Assembly (NCBI GenBank): GCA_041908445.1 | Contig: JAYRFK010000036.1 | Location: 62,001 to 126,000 of the forward strand | Origin: JAEUJM01 sp041908445 | Lineage (GTDB): Bacteria; Actinomycetota; Acidimicrobiia; Acidimicrobiales; DATDAH01 | Direction: 5' to 3' | Length of the DNA stretch: 64,000 nucleotides | Shown: positions 1 to 9,400 of the stretch, one piece after another | How positions within the stretch are numbered: the first letter of the stretch is position 1 | How the letters are laid out: the number at the start of each line of letters is the position of its first letter | Program-made: the position numbers and the translations under genes | Notes under the pieces: model-generated | The model's input: the letters and a program-made list of their open reading frames with translations, nothing else | Told to the model about the DNA's origin: nothing | Database searches by the model: none

Positions 1-175
1 CGGTGTAGACGCCCTCGACAGAGCAGTCACTCGCGTTCAGACGTTCGACCAGCTCGATGCGGACGTCGGGGACCACGAGTGACATCGCCTCAAACGGGTC
101 CTCCCGGAGCAGGTCGAGCGCGTCGCAGTCGAACACCGAACAGAGAACTGCAGCAAGCTTCTGGGGGTCAGTCAC
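1..175 (-). CDS. Unknown protein, N-terminal part only (runs off the left edge)
   Basis: A GTG start at 175-173 opens a frame beginning MTDPQKLAAVLCSVFDCDA that stays open to the window edge (58 residues seen). It overlaps the end of the zinc-finger gene by 8 bases, so it is probably the fourth cistron of the minus-strand operon that begins at 2676. Nothing in the visible part identifies a family: it is acidic, with leucine-rich helical stretches and three cysteines. Its position suggests that it works with the three genes upstream; this is inference from the tight overlap. Confidence 0.5.
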   Translation of the reverse strand, partial: MTDPQKLAAVLCSVFDCDALDLLREDPFEAMSLVVPDVRIELVERLNASDCSVEGVYT

Positions 176-1157
176 CGAGCAGACGGTCCAAGATGTCGTC
201 GTAGTCGAGGGGCCGCCCGAACGTTCCGCGGGCAGCGCTGGCCGCGGGCTCCGCTTCGCGGGCCAAGCTGAGTCGCTCCTGGGCCTCGCTGCGCCGATTG
301 GCTCTCGCTCTGGCCCTGATCTTGGGCTTCCGAAACGGAGAGTCGATCTTCTTTTTCAGGGCATCGGCTATCGGTGGACTGGGCGGCCGCACCCCGGTCG
401 CGGTCTCGATCCTGGCTGCCTCGTTGTCGGTGGGGGCCGACCCCCGCTTGCTGATCGCGAGTGCGCGGTTCGCCGGTAGGCCCGCCTCCTGCAGCAGATC
501 GTAGGTGAGCTCCAACGCGCTTGCCTCGCCCGCCGCCGGGAGCCACACGGCATTTGCCAGCACACTTAGGCGCTGCGCGAGCTCGTCCAAATCTACGAGT
601 CGGTCATCGAGAGGAGACAGGATCGGTTGCCCTCGAAGCGTCCCGTCGGCGCTGGCGCCGGTGCGGTACCCGGTCCGAAGCAGGGTCAGCGGTTCGATCT
701 CAGTTAGGTGCACAATCCGGGCGTCTAGTACGGACCACGGCACCGATGTCTCGAGCGCCACGGCCACGGCGATCTCCCCCAGTCCCCCTGTTTCATCGCC
801 GGTGAGGACAGCGCTCCACTCGTCAGCGTCTGCGAGGTCCACTACTGGGAGGACCGCAATGAGGTCGCTGTCCACGCGCCAGACAACGCCAAGAAGCACG
901 GTGTCGTCCCATGCAAGGCGCCAGATGTCGCCTTTGGAAGGGAGTTGATCGCGGACCTCGTCAAACAGACGAACGGGAATCGCCTCCGTCTCCTGCAGGC
1001 CTTCAGAGGCGCCAGCGCTCGTCTCGGCGCTGCCGACACGGAGCTGGCAATGTGCGCAGTTCAGAACATGGCTCCGCACGTCGTGAGCCATGTCAGTGTC
1101 GAAGCGTCCGTCGATTAACGCAGCGAGACTGCGGTCGGTGGGGTGGGGTCCCGGCAT
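168..1157 (-). CDS. Zinc-finger (zf-HC2-like) protein, possible anti-sigma-like partner
   Basis: This 329-residue protein has an early H-x3-C-x2-C motif (residues 30-37, HVLNCAHC), the signature of the zinc-binding anti-sigma domain (zf-HC2/ZAS). A central region (about 70-190) opens with a KGDIWRLAW stretch and several predicted beta strands, loosely like a MazF/PemK barrel. The C-terminal third is basic (FRKPKIRARARANRR). The ATG at 1157 shares one base with the stop of the sigma-like gene upstream (TGATG), with a strong GAGGAGGA ribosome site before it, so the two are translationally coupled. No membrane segment is visible, so if it is an anti-sigma factor it is a soluble one. The family assignment of the central part is uncertain. 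Confidence 0.55.
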   Translation of the reverse strand: MPGPHPTDRSLAALIDGRFDTDMAHDVRSHVLNCAHCQLRVGSAETSAGASEGLQETEAIPVRLFDEVRDQLPSKGDIWRLAWDDTVLLGVVWRVDSDLIAVLPVVDLADADEWSAVLTGDETGGLGEIAVAVALETSVPWSVLDARIVHLTEIEPLTLLRTGYRTGASADGTLRGQPILSPLDDRLVDLDELAQRLSVLANAVWLPAAGEASALELTYDLLQEAGLPANRALAISKRGSAPTDNEAARIETATGVRPPSPPIADALKKKIDSPFRKPKIRARARANRRSEAQERLSLAREAEPAASAARGTFGRPLDYDDILDRLLGD

Positions 1158-2128
1158 CAGTCCTCCTCTTGGCCAGTAGATGCCGAACCTGCGAGAACTG
1201 TCCCACGCTCGCGCAAACCCGCCGAAGCCTCTGCAAGCGCCGCCACGATCCCGACTGGATCATCTGAATCCTCAAGGAAAGCGGCTGCGGCGGCCTTGGC
1301 GGAGGTCACAGCTCGTTGCGCGGTGCTTCGTGAGAGACCTGACATATCAGCCACCTCGCGTACTGGGAGGTCGAGGAGGGCGACCACGAGACGCTCATTG
1401 TCGCTCAACTGTTGCCAAAGCTCTTGCGCCACGATGTGGGACTCGGGCTGTGCCGTTGCTGCCCTGATGGTGTCATCCAGATCGATTGCTGGGCCGGGGG
1501 CGGCGAGCGGGAATCGCGCCAGGATGACTTCGAGCATGAGCCGCGGCGGAACGGGGGCGGCGGCCGCTTCCAAGATCGCGTGAATGACGTTGCGGAGCGA
1601 TGCTGGCTCGGCAATCGGAGCCCGGCGTTCAGAGTCTCGAGACCAGCGAGCGCGGCGCACGTTCGGCACTGCGTGGGCCGCATCGACGAGCGGCGCTGTT
1701 TCGCCGGCGTGCGGCGGTTCGTCAGCGTGAGCGGCTAGGGACCAGGTTCGGGTTGTAGAGGTTGTACCGGCAATGACGACCGACGGGTCGTTGTCCACTG
1801 CATGAGTGAGGGCCCGGAGGACTGCCCCGGAGTCGGTGCGTCGGGCGGCCATGCGGAAGTGGTTGCGCACGGCCGCCTCAAGGACCCGCTCGAACGACTC
1901 CTCGTCGCTCGCTGAGGCGACGATCCGCGCCATACGAGCGATACCGCCCTCACCGCTGAGGAAGTCGTGAGCGACCTCATGCACGGCTGCATCATCCCAT
2001 CGGTCGGACCCGTCAGGCGGTGGGTACCGGTCGAAACGACGCACCGCGTCCACGGTCTCGTAGATCGCTGCCGCCGCCAGAGTCCCGACGGCACCCGTCC
2101 TCCGAATCTCCTCCCATGCCCCGGTCAC
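1157..2128 (-). CDS. Sigma-70-like regulatory protein with C-terminal helix-turn-helix
   Basis: The GTG at 2128 is chosen because it forms a GTGA overlap with the stop of the upstream gene and follows GGGAGGAG; an ATG at 2164 would overlap more. The 323-residue product ends in a region-4-like helix-turn-helix (LSDNERLVVALLDLPVREVA then SGLSRSTAQRAV). An acidic helix earlier (DDAAVHEVAHDFL) and the AVRNHFRMAARR stretch resemble divergent sigma region 2 features. It is followed by a zinc-finger protein in coupled arrangement, the usual layout of an ECF sigma factor and its anti-sigma factor. It is longer than typical ECF factors (about 180-200 residues), so it may instead be a sigma-derived transcription regulator. 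Confidence 0.5.
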   Translation of the reverse strand: MTGAWEEIRRTGAVGTLAAAAIYETVDAVRRFDRYPPPDGSDRWDDAAVHEVAHDFLSGEGGIARMARIVASASDEESFERVLEAAVRNHFRMAARRTDSGAVLRALTHAVDNDPSVVIAGTTSTTRTWSLAAHADEPPHAGETAPLVDAAHAVPNVRRARWSRDSERRAPIAEPASLRNVIHAILEAAAAPVPPRLMLEVILARFPLAAPGPAIDLDDTIRAATAQPESHIVAQELWQQLSDNERLVVALLDLPVREVADMSGLSRSTAQRAVTSAKAAAAAFLEDSDDPVGIVAALAEASAGLRERGTVLAGSASTGQEED

Positions 2129-2676
2129 ATCTCCTCCCACGCTGCGATGAGCGGGTCCAGCCACTCAGCATGGAGACGGCCGAGCCGGTTGGCCGACGCC
2201 AGGAAATGGTCGCACCTTGCGGACCGCTGGTAGTCGAGAACCCAACGGCCGTCCAGGGTGAGCCCCAAGGATCGGTCGGCCGGGTGATCGATGCCCCTCT
2301 GCCAGGTGGCAGTGGACGATCGCTGGATCGTAGTCAGCAGATCCTCGGAACGTTGCGGGGCCCGGACCACCACGACGGGCCGAAACTCGGCGTGGTCCCC
2401 GTTGTTGAAGACGAGGGTGCCGGTGAGAAACATGTCGCCGACCTGAGGCAGATCGGTATCAGCCACAGCATGCTCGCCGCGGACGCGTGGGAGCTGCTGT
2501 CGTCCACTCGCTCGAGCTACCACCGACCATGGAGGACGATGCTGCCAGGTTGAAGCGATGCGCGACCGGCTTTCTGGGGGGCGGTCTTGGGCTGCCGCGA
2601 AGGCGGGCGATGCCGTCGGTTCGGGTTCACTGGAGGCTTCCACGGTCTGGAGCCGTGCGGTAAGAACTGACGTCAT
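2125..2676 (-). CDS. MazF/PemK-fold-like protein
   Basis: The ATG at 2676 gives 183 residues; the frame stays open further upstream but would then overlap the divergent gene. The first 75 residues are low-complexity (Pro, Ser, Glu, Arg). The remainder follows the order of MazF/PemK elements: VGDMFL near residue 77, then FRPVVVV, LTTIQRSS, a DHPAD...GLTLDGRWVLDYQRS segment and a final LGRLHAEWLDPLIAAW helix. MazF proteins are usually RNA endonucleases (about 110 residues) paired with a small antitoxin, but no such antitoxin is adjacent; the next gene is a sigma-like protein. The fold call rests on motif order only. It could be a catalytically dead regulatory relative. Confidence 0.45.
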   Translation of the reverse strand: MTSVLTARLQTVEASSEPEPTASPAFAAAQDRPPESRSRIASTWQHRPPWSVVARASGRQQLPRVRGEHAVADTDLPQVGDMFLTGTLVFNNGDHAEFRPVVVVRAPQRSEDLLTTIQRSSTATWQRGIDHPADRSLGLTLDGRWVLDYQRSARCDHFLASANRLGRLHAEWLDPLIAAWEEM

Positions 2677-2739
2677 CGGTGCTCGTCTTTCCACGGACCG
2701 TCGTCGATGCATGTCAGAGGGGGTGCCTAGAGTGTTGTC
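2677..2739. promoter_or_regulatory. Shared divergent promoter region of the two operons
   Basis: Sixty-three bases separate the ATG of the MazF-like gene (minus) from the ATG of the AAA+ ATPase gene (plus). A TAGAGT hexamer at 2728-2733 lies 6 bases before the plus-strand ATG, the spacing seen in leaderless actinobacterial transcripts. With so little room, the two promoters must overlap and could be controlled together by the HTH of either operon (sigma-like protein or IetA C-terminus). That last point is inference. Confidence 0.45.
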
Positions 2740-3867
2740 ATGAGCGTTCGCACTCGTACCACTTACCAGAACCCTGGCGGCCTCGAGCAGGCGGTGGTCG
2801 ACTTGGTGGCCGCAGGAGTCCAGGGCCAGGCAGGGGCCGTTCGGCAGGTTGCAGCGCGATTGATGCGCAACGTCCCGCCCCTTGTCGAGAGCCCCCCGGA
2901 GTTTCAGGCGAAGGTGCACGAGGCCATGACGATGGTGCCACCAGCCGGCGCTCGAAGTACTACGGTCAGCCGATCAGCTGATGCATCAGCTACGGATCTG
3001 CTTGAGCGGAACGACTTCCCCGTAGCGTCTGGCCTAGTGGTGCCGGAGTCAGTGATGGCCGAACTGGATGAGGTCGTTGCCGAGCACGCGAGGCGCGATG
3101 TGCTGTCTGCTCTCGGTCTTGAACCGACTCGGTCCATCCTGCTCCACGGCCCGCCGGGAGTGGGAAAGACGATGGCTGCTACCTGGCTCGCGGAGCAGCT
3201 CGGGCTGGGCCTCGTCACCTTGAACCTCGCGTCTGTGGTGTCGAGCTTGCTGGGCTCGACCGGACGGAACCTGCGGTCTGCGCTGGATGAGGCGGCCTCC
3301 TCCCCAGTGGTACTGCTGATCGACGAATTCGACGCGCTGGCGAAACGTCGGGATGACCTCACCGATGTTGGTGAGCTCAAGCGGATCGTCAATGTGCTCC
3401 TCCTTGAGCTCGATCGATGGCCGAGCTCCAGTCTTCTTGTGGCGGCGACCAACCATCGCCAGCTGCTCGATGTTGCGATCGAGCGCAGGTTCGATCGCAT
3501 TGTCGAACTGGCGCCTCCGAACATCGAGGATCGCGAGCGAATGCTTCTCCACTTCTTGGGAGTGCAGGGCGGGCCTGACGATCGCGTGCGTGGTGTCGCT
3601 TCTGCAACATCAGGTTGGACGGGATCCGATCTGCGGCGTCTGTTCTCCACGGCGGCTCGCCGCAGCGCGCTGACGGCTACGGACATCCGAGACCAACTTC
3701 TTATGGAGGTGCTGGATCAGATGCGCCCAGGAGTGCTTCGGGATACGGTCTGGCTTCGTCTGTCGAAAGATGCTGGGTTTACGAATCGGCAGATCGCGCA
3801 GCTAAGCGGAGTCTCTCACCCGACGGTCGGCGCGGGGATCAAGAGGGCGAGGAGTGGCCATGAGTGA
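2740..3867 (+). CDS. ietA: AAA+ ATPase of an IetAS-type pair
   Basis: This 375-residue protein has an AAA+ core: Walker A GPPGVGKT at 137-144, Walker B LLIDEF at 192-197, sensor-1 AATN at 235-238 and arginines at 249-250. A C-terminal helix-turn-helix (about 345-370, GFTNRQIAQLSGVSHPTV) suggests DNA binding. It is followed, with an 8-base overlap, by a subtilisin-like protease. An AAA+ ATPase plus S8 protease pair is known as IetAS, described on Ti/Ri-type plasmids for incompatibility or stability and later reported to protect against phage (recalled knowledge). The ATPase is presumed to restrain or direct the protease. The transcript is probably leaderless (TAGAGT at 2728). Pair identity is good; the exact subfamily is unverified. 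Confidence 0.75.
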   Translation: MSVRTRTTYQNPGGLEQAVVDLVAAGVQGQAGAVRQVAARLMRNVPPLVESPPEFQAKVHEAMTMVPPAGARSTTVSRSADASATDLLERNDFPVASGLVVPESVMAELDEVVAEHARRDVLSALGLEPTRSILLHGPPGVGKTMAATWLAEQLGLGLVTLNLASVVSSLLGSTGRNLRSALDEAASSPVVLLIDEFDALAKRRDDLTDVGELKRIVNVLLLELDRWPSSSLLVAATNHRQLLDVAIERRFDRIVELAPPNIEDRERMLLHFLGVQGGPDDRVRGVASATSGWTGSDLRRLFSTAARRSALTATDIRDQLLMEVLDQMRPGVLRDTVWLRLSKDAGFTNRQIAQLSGVSHPTVGAGIKRARSGHE

Positions 3868-6181
3868 GCTAGGCGAGGGTGATCCGCGGCGACCATTCCT
3901 GGTCAACGGTGAACGGCTGGGTAGTGAAATCGAAGGGGTTCAGGCGGGCGGCGGCGACAAGTTTCACCCCCGCACCGCCGAGGAGGCCCGCGAGCACCTT
4001 CTGCCCCAGATCTCCTCAGCGGTCATCGCCGCTCAGGCGCTACCGGATCGCCTACGAGCGGACCGCGTGTACATCGAGGCCGAGCTTCTGCCCAACTACT
4101 TGGCGGCGTCGTACTACCCGGAAGCCCTGTTCAACCGAATCGATGCAGTACCCGTCGGTTCCCGAATCGCGACAGGTGAGCTGCGTACAGCGACGAAATC
4201 TGCTGAGTCTCCGACCCGACGGCTCATCCTGGCCATCAGCCCGACCGGGCTCACCACTCTGAACACCCTTGCCACGACGGGTGGTCGGGGAACCAGTGAG
4301 CGCCAGGCGATTGAGGAGTTCAAGAAGCTTGAGAGCATTGGGCTCTCGTCTGCGTCTGGCCGTGAGGTTGCCCCCGACGGTGAGATGCATCCTTGGGAGG
4401 CGGTTCTTCACCCTCGCGAGTTGGTCAATGGCGCTCAGCTTCCTCTTGGGTCGCAATCCATGCGTAAGTGGTACGACCTGGTGCGTGAGTTCGGCGGAAC
4501 GGCACGGGAAGACCTGACGAGAGTCGTGGGAGGGCTCACCTTCTCGCCAGTGGTCGCTCCTACTGAGGTGCTTGATGAACTCCGTCGGTTCAACCCGCTC
4601 CGCGCGATCCGGCCGATGCCGCAGTTTCGGCCTTTTCCCTCTTCCGGGCCCCGGGCGGCGCCGGCTGCAGTGAGCGCGCCGGCCTCAACGACACCGTTGG
4701 CCACATCACACCGAGTCGCCGTGTTCGACTGCGGTCTGGACGGCGGGCCGCACTCGTCGTTCTTTCCGGTTGGGCCTCACGATCTGACTGGAGAGCCGAT
4801 TGACCCGGATGGGCAGATGCACGGAACCGGAGTTGCCGGGGCGGCGATGTACGGCCTCCTCTGGCCTGGGGATGTGGCCGCGCAACCGCCACTCCCGGTC
4901 GACCACTTCCGGATCCATCCCCCTCACGATCCGAATGACTTCAACGTCTACTCAGTTCTCGATCAGGTGATCGCAACCGTGACAGGAGGAGACTTCACGC
5001 TGGTCAACCTGAGTTACGGACCGGATGTGTGCGTCGAGGAAGACGTTGAGCCCGACCGTTGGACCAGCGAACTTGACCAGCTGGCCTACGAGAAGAACGT
5101 CCTGTTTGTCGTAGCGGCGGGCAACAACGGTGAGGTGAATGTCGTCGCGGGTGCTGATCGAGTCCAGGCTCCGAGCGACATGGCCAACGGATTGGCAGTC
5201 GGTTCGTGTACCGCGGCATCTCCAGACAAGCCGTGGGAGCGGGCACCGTATTCGGCCGTCGGACCGGGAAGACCTGGCAACCGTGTGCAGCCAGCGGTCG
5301 TCCAGTTCGGAGGAATCGACACTGCACCGTTTCCTGTGCTCACCACCTCCGGCCAGTTGCTCAGCAACTGCGGAACAAGCTTTGCTGCCCCGCTCGTGGT
5401 TCATGCACTCTCGGAGCTAGCAGTCTCCCTCGGTCCAGAGGCCGACCCCAACTCACTGCGTGCTATGGCGGTGCATTTCGCCGAGCCGCATCGTGCCTTT
5501 CGACAGAAGGTCACGGAAGTCGGGCATGGGCGCGCCAAGCTGACCTTGTTGGGCGCGCTCGACTGCGCGCCGCAAGAGGTCCATGTTCTCTACCGAGACA
5601 CGATCGAGCGTGGCCAGGTACTCAGCTACAGGCTTCCGGTACCCCCGGGATGCACGGACAGAGTTGCTATGAGGATCACCTGCAGCTATTTCTCGCCGGT
5701 TGAGCCTGCTGAGGCGTCGGAGTACACGCGCGCTTCCCTTGGCATGACGCTTAGGCCGAATCAGTTCGTGTACGGATTTACCGATCCGACCACCTCGAAG
5801 TCTCAGCCTCTTGACTTACGCACGGCGGAAGCCCACGCGCGCGTTGCATCGGGCGACAAGATCAGTGCAGCCCCGGTCGCTAAGATGATGAATCGGTTAG
5901 AGGTGGCGAATGAGGCCAAGCAACGTGAAGCCGGAAAGTGGGAGACCGTTCGCTCGCATGCCATCGGGTTCAATGGCCCGGATCTCGACGGGGCAGTTCT
6001 CGAACTCTGCTATCTTGCCCGAAGGGCGGGTGCTCTCGACAACGATCCGCCTGAGCTCTCATTCGCCATGGTCGTGTCGATCCAAGAGCGAAACTCGGCG
6101 GACTTCTACAATCGTGCCCGAGCTGAATTCGACGTCTTGACCCCGGTAACCTCATCCGTCCCCGCCACGGTTGTTACCTAA
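3860..6181 (+). CDS. ietS: Subtilisin-like (S8) serine protease of an IetAS-type pair
   Basis: The ATG at 3860 follows GAGGAG and overlaps the ATPase stop; GTG at 3854 is the alternative. The 773-residue product has an N-terminal unknown region of about 280 residues, then the S8 catalytic core: Asp in VAVFDCG (about 290), His in MHGTG (about 321), the oxyanion Asn in AAGNNG (about 422) and Ser in GTSFAAP (about 507). A C-terminal extension of about 250 residues follows. There is no signal peptide, so it should act in the cytoplasm, unlike most subtilases. Coupling to the ATPase implies a two-component complex. The natural substrate is unknown. Lower-GC codon use than host genes agrees with acquisition by transfer. 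Confidence 0.78.
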   Translation: MSELGEGDPRRPFLVNGERLGSEIEGVQAGGGDKFHPRTAEEAREHLLPQISSAVIAAQALPDRLRADRVYIEAELLPNYLAASYYPEALFNRIDAVPVGSRIATGELRTATKSAESPTRRLILAISPTGLTTLNTLATTGGRGTSERQAIEEFKKLESIGLSSASGREVAPDGEMHPWEAVLHPRELVNGAQLPLGSQSMRKWYDLVREFGGTAREDLTRVVGGLTFSPVVAPTEVLDELRRFNPLRAIRPMPQFRPFPSSGPRAAPAAVSAPASTTPLATSHRVAVFDCGLDGGPHSSFFPVGPHDLTGEPIDPDGQMHGTGVAGAAMYGLLWPGDVAAQPPLPVDHFRIHPPHDPNDFNVYSVLDQVIATVTGGDFTLVNLSYGPDVCVEEDVEPDRWTSELDQLAYEKNVLFVVAAGNNGEVNVVAGADRVQAPSDMANGLAVGSCTAASPDKPWERAPYSAVGPGRPGNRVQPAVVQFGGIDTAPFPVLTTSGQLLSNCGTSFAAPLVVHALSELAVSLGPEADPNSLRAMAVHFAEPHRAFRQKVTEVGHGRAKLTLLGALDCAPQEVHVLYRDTIERGQVLSYRLPVPPGCTDRVAMRITCSYFSPVEPAEASEYTRASLGMTLRPNQFVYGFTDPTTSKSQPLDLRTAEAHARVASGDKISAAPVAKMMNRLEVANEAKQREAGKWETVRSHAIGFNGPDLDGAVLELCYLARRAGALDNDPPELSFAMVVSIQERNSADFYNRARAEFDVLTPVTSSVPATVVT

Positions 6182-6184
6182 TCA

Positions 6185-6212
6185 GAGCCGGGGGCTGGCA
6201 ATCCCCCGGCTC
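6185..6212 (+). terminator. Hairpin after the protease gene
   Basis: A perfect 10-bp stem (GAGCCGGGGG / CCCCCGGCTC) with an 8-base loop begins 3 bases after the protease stop. There is no T tract, which is usual for GC-rich actinobacteria. It separates this operon from the convergent DUF499 gene. In the following 6213-6478 I see no supported gene, only overlap frames. Confidence 0.7.
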
Positions 6213-6478
6213 GAGGTGGATCCGAGCTTGCGCTATCTAGATGAAATGGGAGACCCGGTCGAACGGGTAGCGGCCGGTGTGCTGCTGCCTGTTCGGCTCT
6301 TGCGCAATCCCTCTCTGAGCTTGGTCGAGCGAGCGCAAGATGTGTCGGCGTCGCCCCGCTGCGATCTCGGACAGGAGCGAGGCGATCTCGTCGCTGCGCA
6401 TCGCTCGGCGAAGGTGTCCCCGGTTGCGGTGTCCGGGGTCAGCGGATCAACGGCGATCGCTTACTCGAGCCCGTTGGG

Positions 6479-9400
6479 TCATTCGAACTCGGACGAGCTG
6501 AAGCCCAGTTCCCGGGCGTTTTCCGAGATGGCTCGGACGGCTGCCTCGTCGAAGCCGTTCGGATCGTCTCCTTCGATCTCGATCGTTACCTTCACCGACA
6601 CGCCAGGGCGGGGCAGGATGTTGGCAACGATCTCCCGGCCGATGTCGCCGGCGTCTCGGCCGAGGCGGCTCGGGTCCTCCAGTGTGAGGCGGCCGTAGAA
6701 CCTGGTCGGCAGGGATCGGGCAGACGCAGAACCTGAGCCCGTGGCTTGCCCTTCGGTCGATGCGCCGTCCCCCGAGGCGCCGCCTTCGCCCTCAGCGACG
6801 GTGACCTTTGGACGCTTCTCCGTCGCCTCGTGGATTGCTTCGGCTACCTCTGGGCGTACGAGGACGCTCTGGCCGTCGGCGACGGGATTGGACACACCGC
6901 TGTTCACGATCAGGCCGCGGTACCGAGCCTCGCCCTCGTCCCATGCCTCGGCGTACCCAAACCCATCGGTCTGCAGGTCGATTGTCTGCGGCCCACCGGA
7001 GACGGCGCGAAGCAGGACGTTGATGTCCCGAAGCCTGGGCAGGTAGGGGAAGCTCGCGAAGTCCTCCCAGACCTGCTTGACGGTGACGTGGTCGCCCCGC
7101 CAGAGCGGAACCCGGTCTAGTTCGTAGCGGAGCATTGTGGATCCGAATGTGGTGATGAGCGCGTTGTCCTGCACAACCTTCTTCGTGACACGCTCGGCGA
7201 TTGTGCCTTGGCTGTTGATCTTCACCGCCGGGAGCCGTAGCTCGCCGTCGAGATCCTGCGTGGGGTTGATGAGCCAGCAGAACGTCTCGTTGATCCGCAA
7301 CGTGACCGTCTTGCGTTCCTGGTCCCGCCGCGTGACCGCTTGCGCAATGGCGCGCTGATCGAGGTTCAGCTCGTCCTTGCTGTCCAAGATCGATGACCAT
7401 GCCTTGAGATCGCGCACGGCGTGGACCAGTTCAGGCAACCGCGACTCGTCGGCTGCCAGGAAGAGAAGCATGTTCTGGTAGGTGCGGGGAGTGGCACCGC
7501 GCTGTTTCACGATCTCCTGAGCGGCCTTGACCGCCGACGACTGAGTTTCCTTGCGGCCATGGGTGTACTCGGGTCGCAGCACGACGAGGCCGGCGGCGGG
7601 CTCGTCCTCCACCTCGACGGAGGCGCCCGGGAGCAGGTGAAGCCGGGCGAAGTCGCCCCTCAGGTTGGCGTCAGTCGGGTTGTCTTCCCGCACGAGCCTG
7701 ACCAGCTCGGCTATGACTTCGTCCTTGGTGTAGCGCTCGGCGCGATCCTTGGCGGTGCGGTTGATCGACGGACTGACCGAGAACCAGTAGCGAGATCCAT
7801 CCACGTAGAGATGGTTGGCTCGGCTGGACAACCGGCGAAGCGCGTCGCCGAACAACGATGGGGACTCTCCAGGCATCGATGTACCGAGCTTGATGCGAAT
7901 GTCCTCGATCCCCCGGTTGGGGTTGTCGACGATGAGCCCGTCGTCGCCTCGTCGGGTCGCTGTAGGGGCAGATCCGAGGAAGACAGCACGTGCCACGCGC
8001 CGCGCGGCCTGGTTCTTGCCGAGCGCTGGAACCTCGGCATCGAGCGCCACTGATACGGAACCGGAGCCGTCGACGTCCTTGTCCACAATCGGCTTCCAGT
8101 GATCCTCGAGGTACCGGGTCACTTCCTCGAAGACATCGGTGTCATCGATCGGCACCCCGCCCGGCAGCACAAGCGGGGAACGGTCGCCGCGCTCCCAAAG
8201 CGCATGAACGACAGCGGCCATCAATCTGAGCACGCCTCTGGTGCGCTGGAATCGTTCGAGCGTCGACCAGTCTTGGTAGAGGCGATCGAAGAGCTCCGGG
8301 TGGATCGGGTACGCCGCCTTGATGCGCTCCTCGTATGCACGCTGACCGGCGTCCGTCGGGAACTCCGCTGATTCCGATGCGTAGTAGTCGACGAACCGTC
8401 GCGCCGTGGCGTCGCGTTGCTTGTAGGCCTGTGCGTCGAGCGGCTTGAAGAGCCGCCGGCGGACAATCTCGAAGCCCTCCTCTGCGGAGGCAGGCTGCCA
8501 CGGCGAGTCCGTTCGCTCGACCACCTTGCGGATGCGCTCGAGCGACTTCTGCCCGGCGTCGCCGCCGACTTCGACATCGGAGGACGGAATCGACACAGCC
8601 AACAGGACACCGGGTGCCTTCGCCGCCTCAGTGAGAGCTTGGGCGAACGACATGTGGGTCTCGAAATCACCCGACGGCAGATCGGTCCGATCCCAGATCT
8701 GTCGTGTGTAGGCCACCCACTCGTCCACCAGAATCACGAGTGGGGCGTACTTGGCGAAGATGGCGTCGAGGCGGTCGCCGGGGTTGGTGTGGTTCGTGTC
8801 CGTACCATCCAACATGTCGTAGGCCTCGCGGCCTCCCAGCTGCCAAGCCAGCTCGCCCCACAAGGTGCCCACCTCGGTGCCGTCGTCCTTGACGGACAAG
8901 CGCCCTGGCGAGATTCGGTTCCCAACGAGGACCGCTCGGTTGATGGTCTTGGGGAGCTCCTCGATGCCTCGCTCCTTGAGAAGCTCATCGACACCCGGGA
9001 GGTCGGACAGCACCACGCCCGGAGCGACCAGGTGGTACACCGCCAGCAGCGAGTGGGTCTTGCCTCCACCGAACTGCGTGAGAAGGTTGATGATCGGGTC
9101 GCCGCCCCTGCCCGTGACTCGCTCGGCGGCATGAACCAAGAGCTTCTGCAGCCCACCAGTCAGGAACGTGCGACGGAAGAACTCGACCGGATCGGTGTAC
9201 TCCGGAAGGCCGATCCCCTGAGCGACCTTGTGGAGGTCTGCGGCGAACTCCGCCTGCTGGAACGTACCCATGGCAACGTCGTCGTGGGGTTGCACCACCT
9301 CGCGCCACGGCACCAGACCGGCAACCTCTTTGCCAGACTCGGAGGTAGTCCTCACAGCGACCGACTTCTTCGTCTGCTGCTCAAACTTCACACGCATGAC

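Noticed and set aside
6213..6478. Possible small gene on the plus strand after the protease
   Set aside because: The frame runs antisense into the DUF499 gene and has no gene-like codon pattern or ribosome site.
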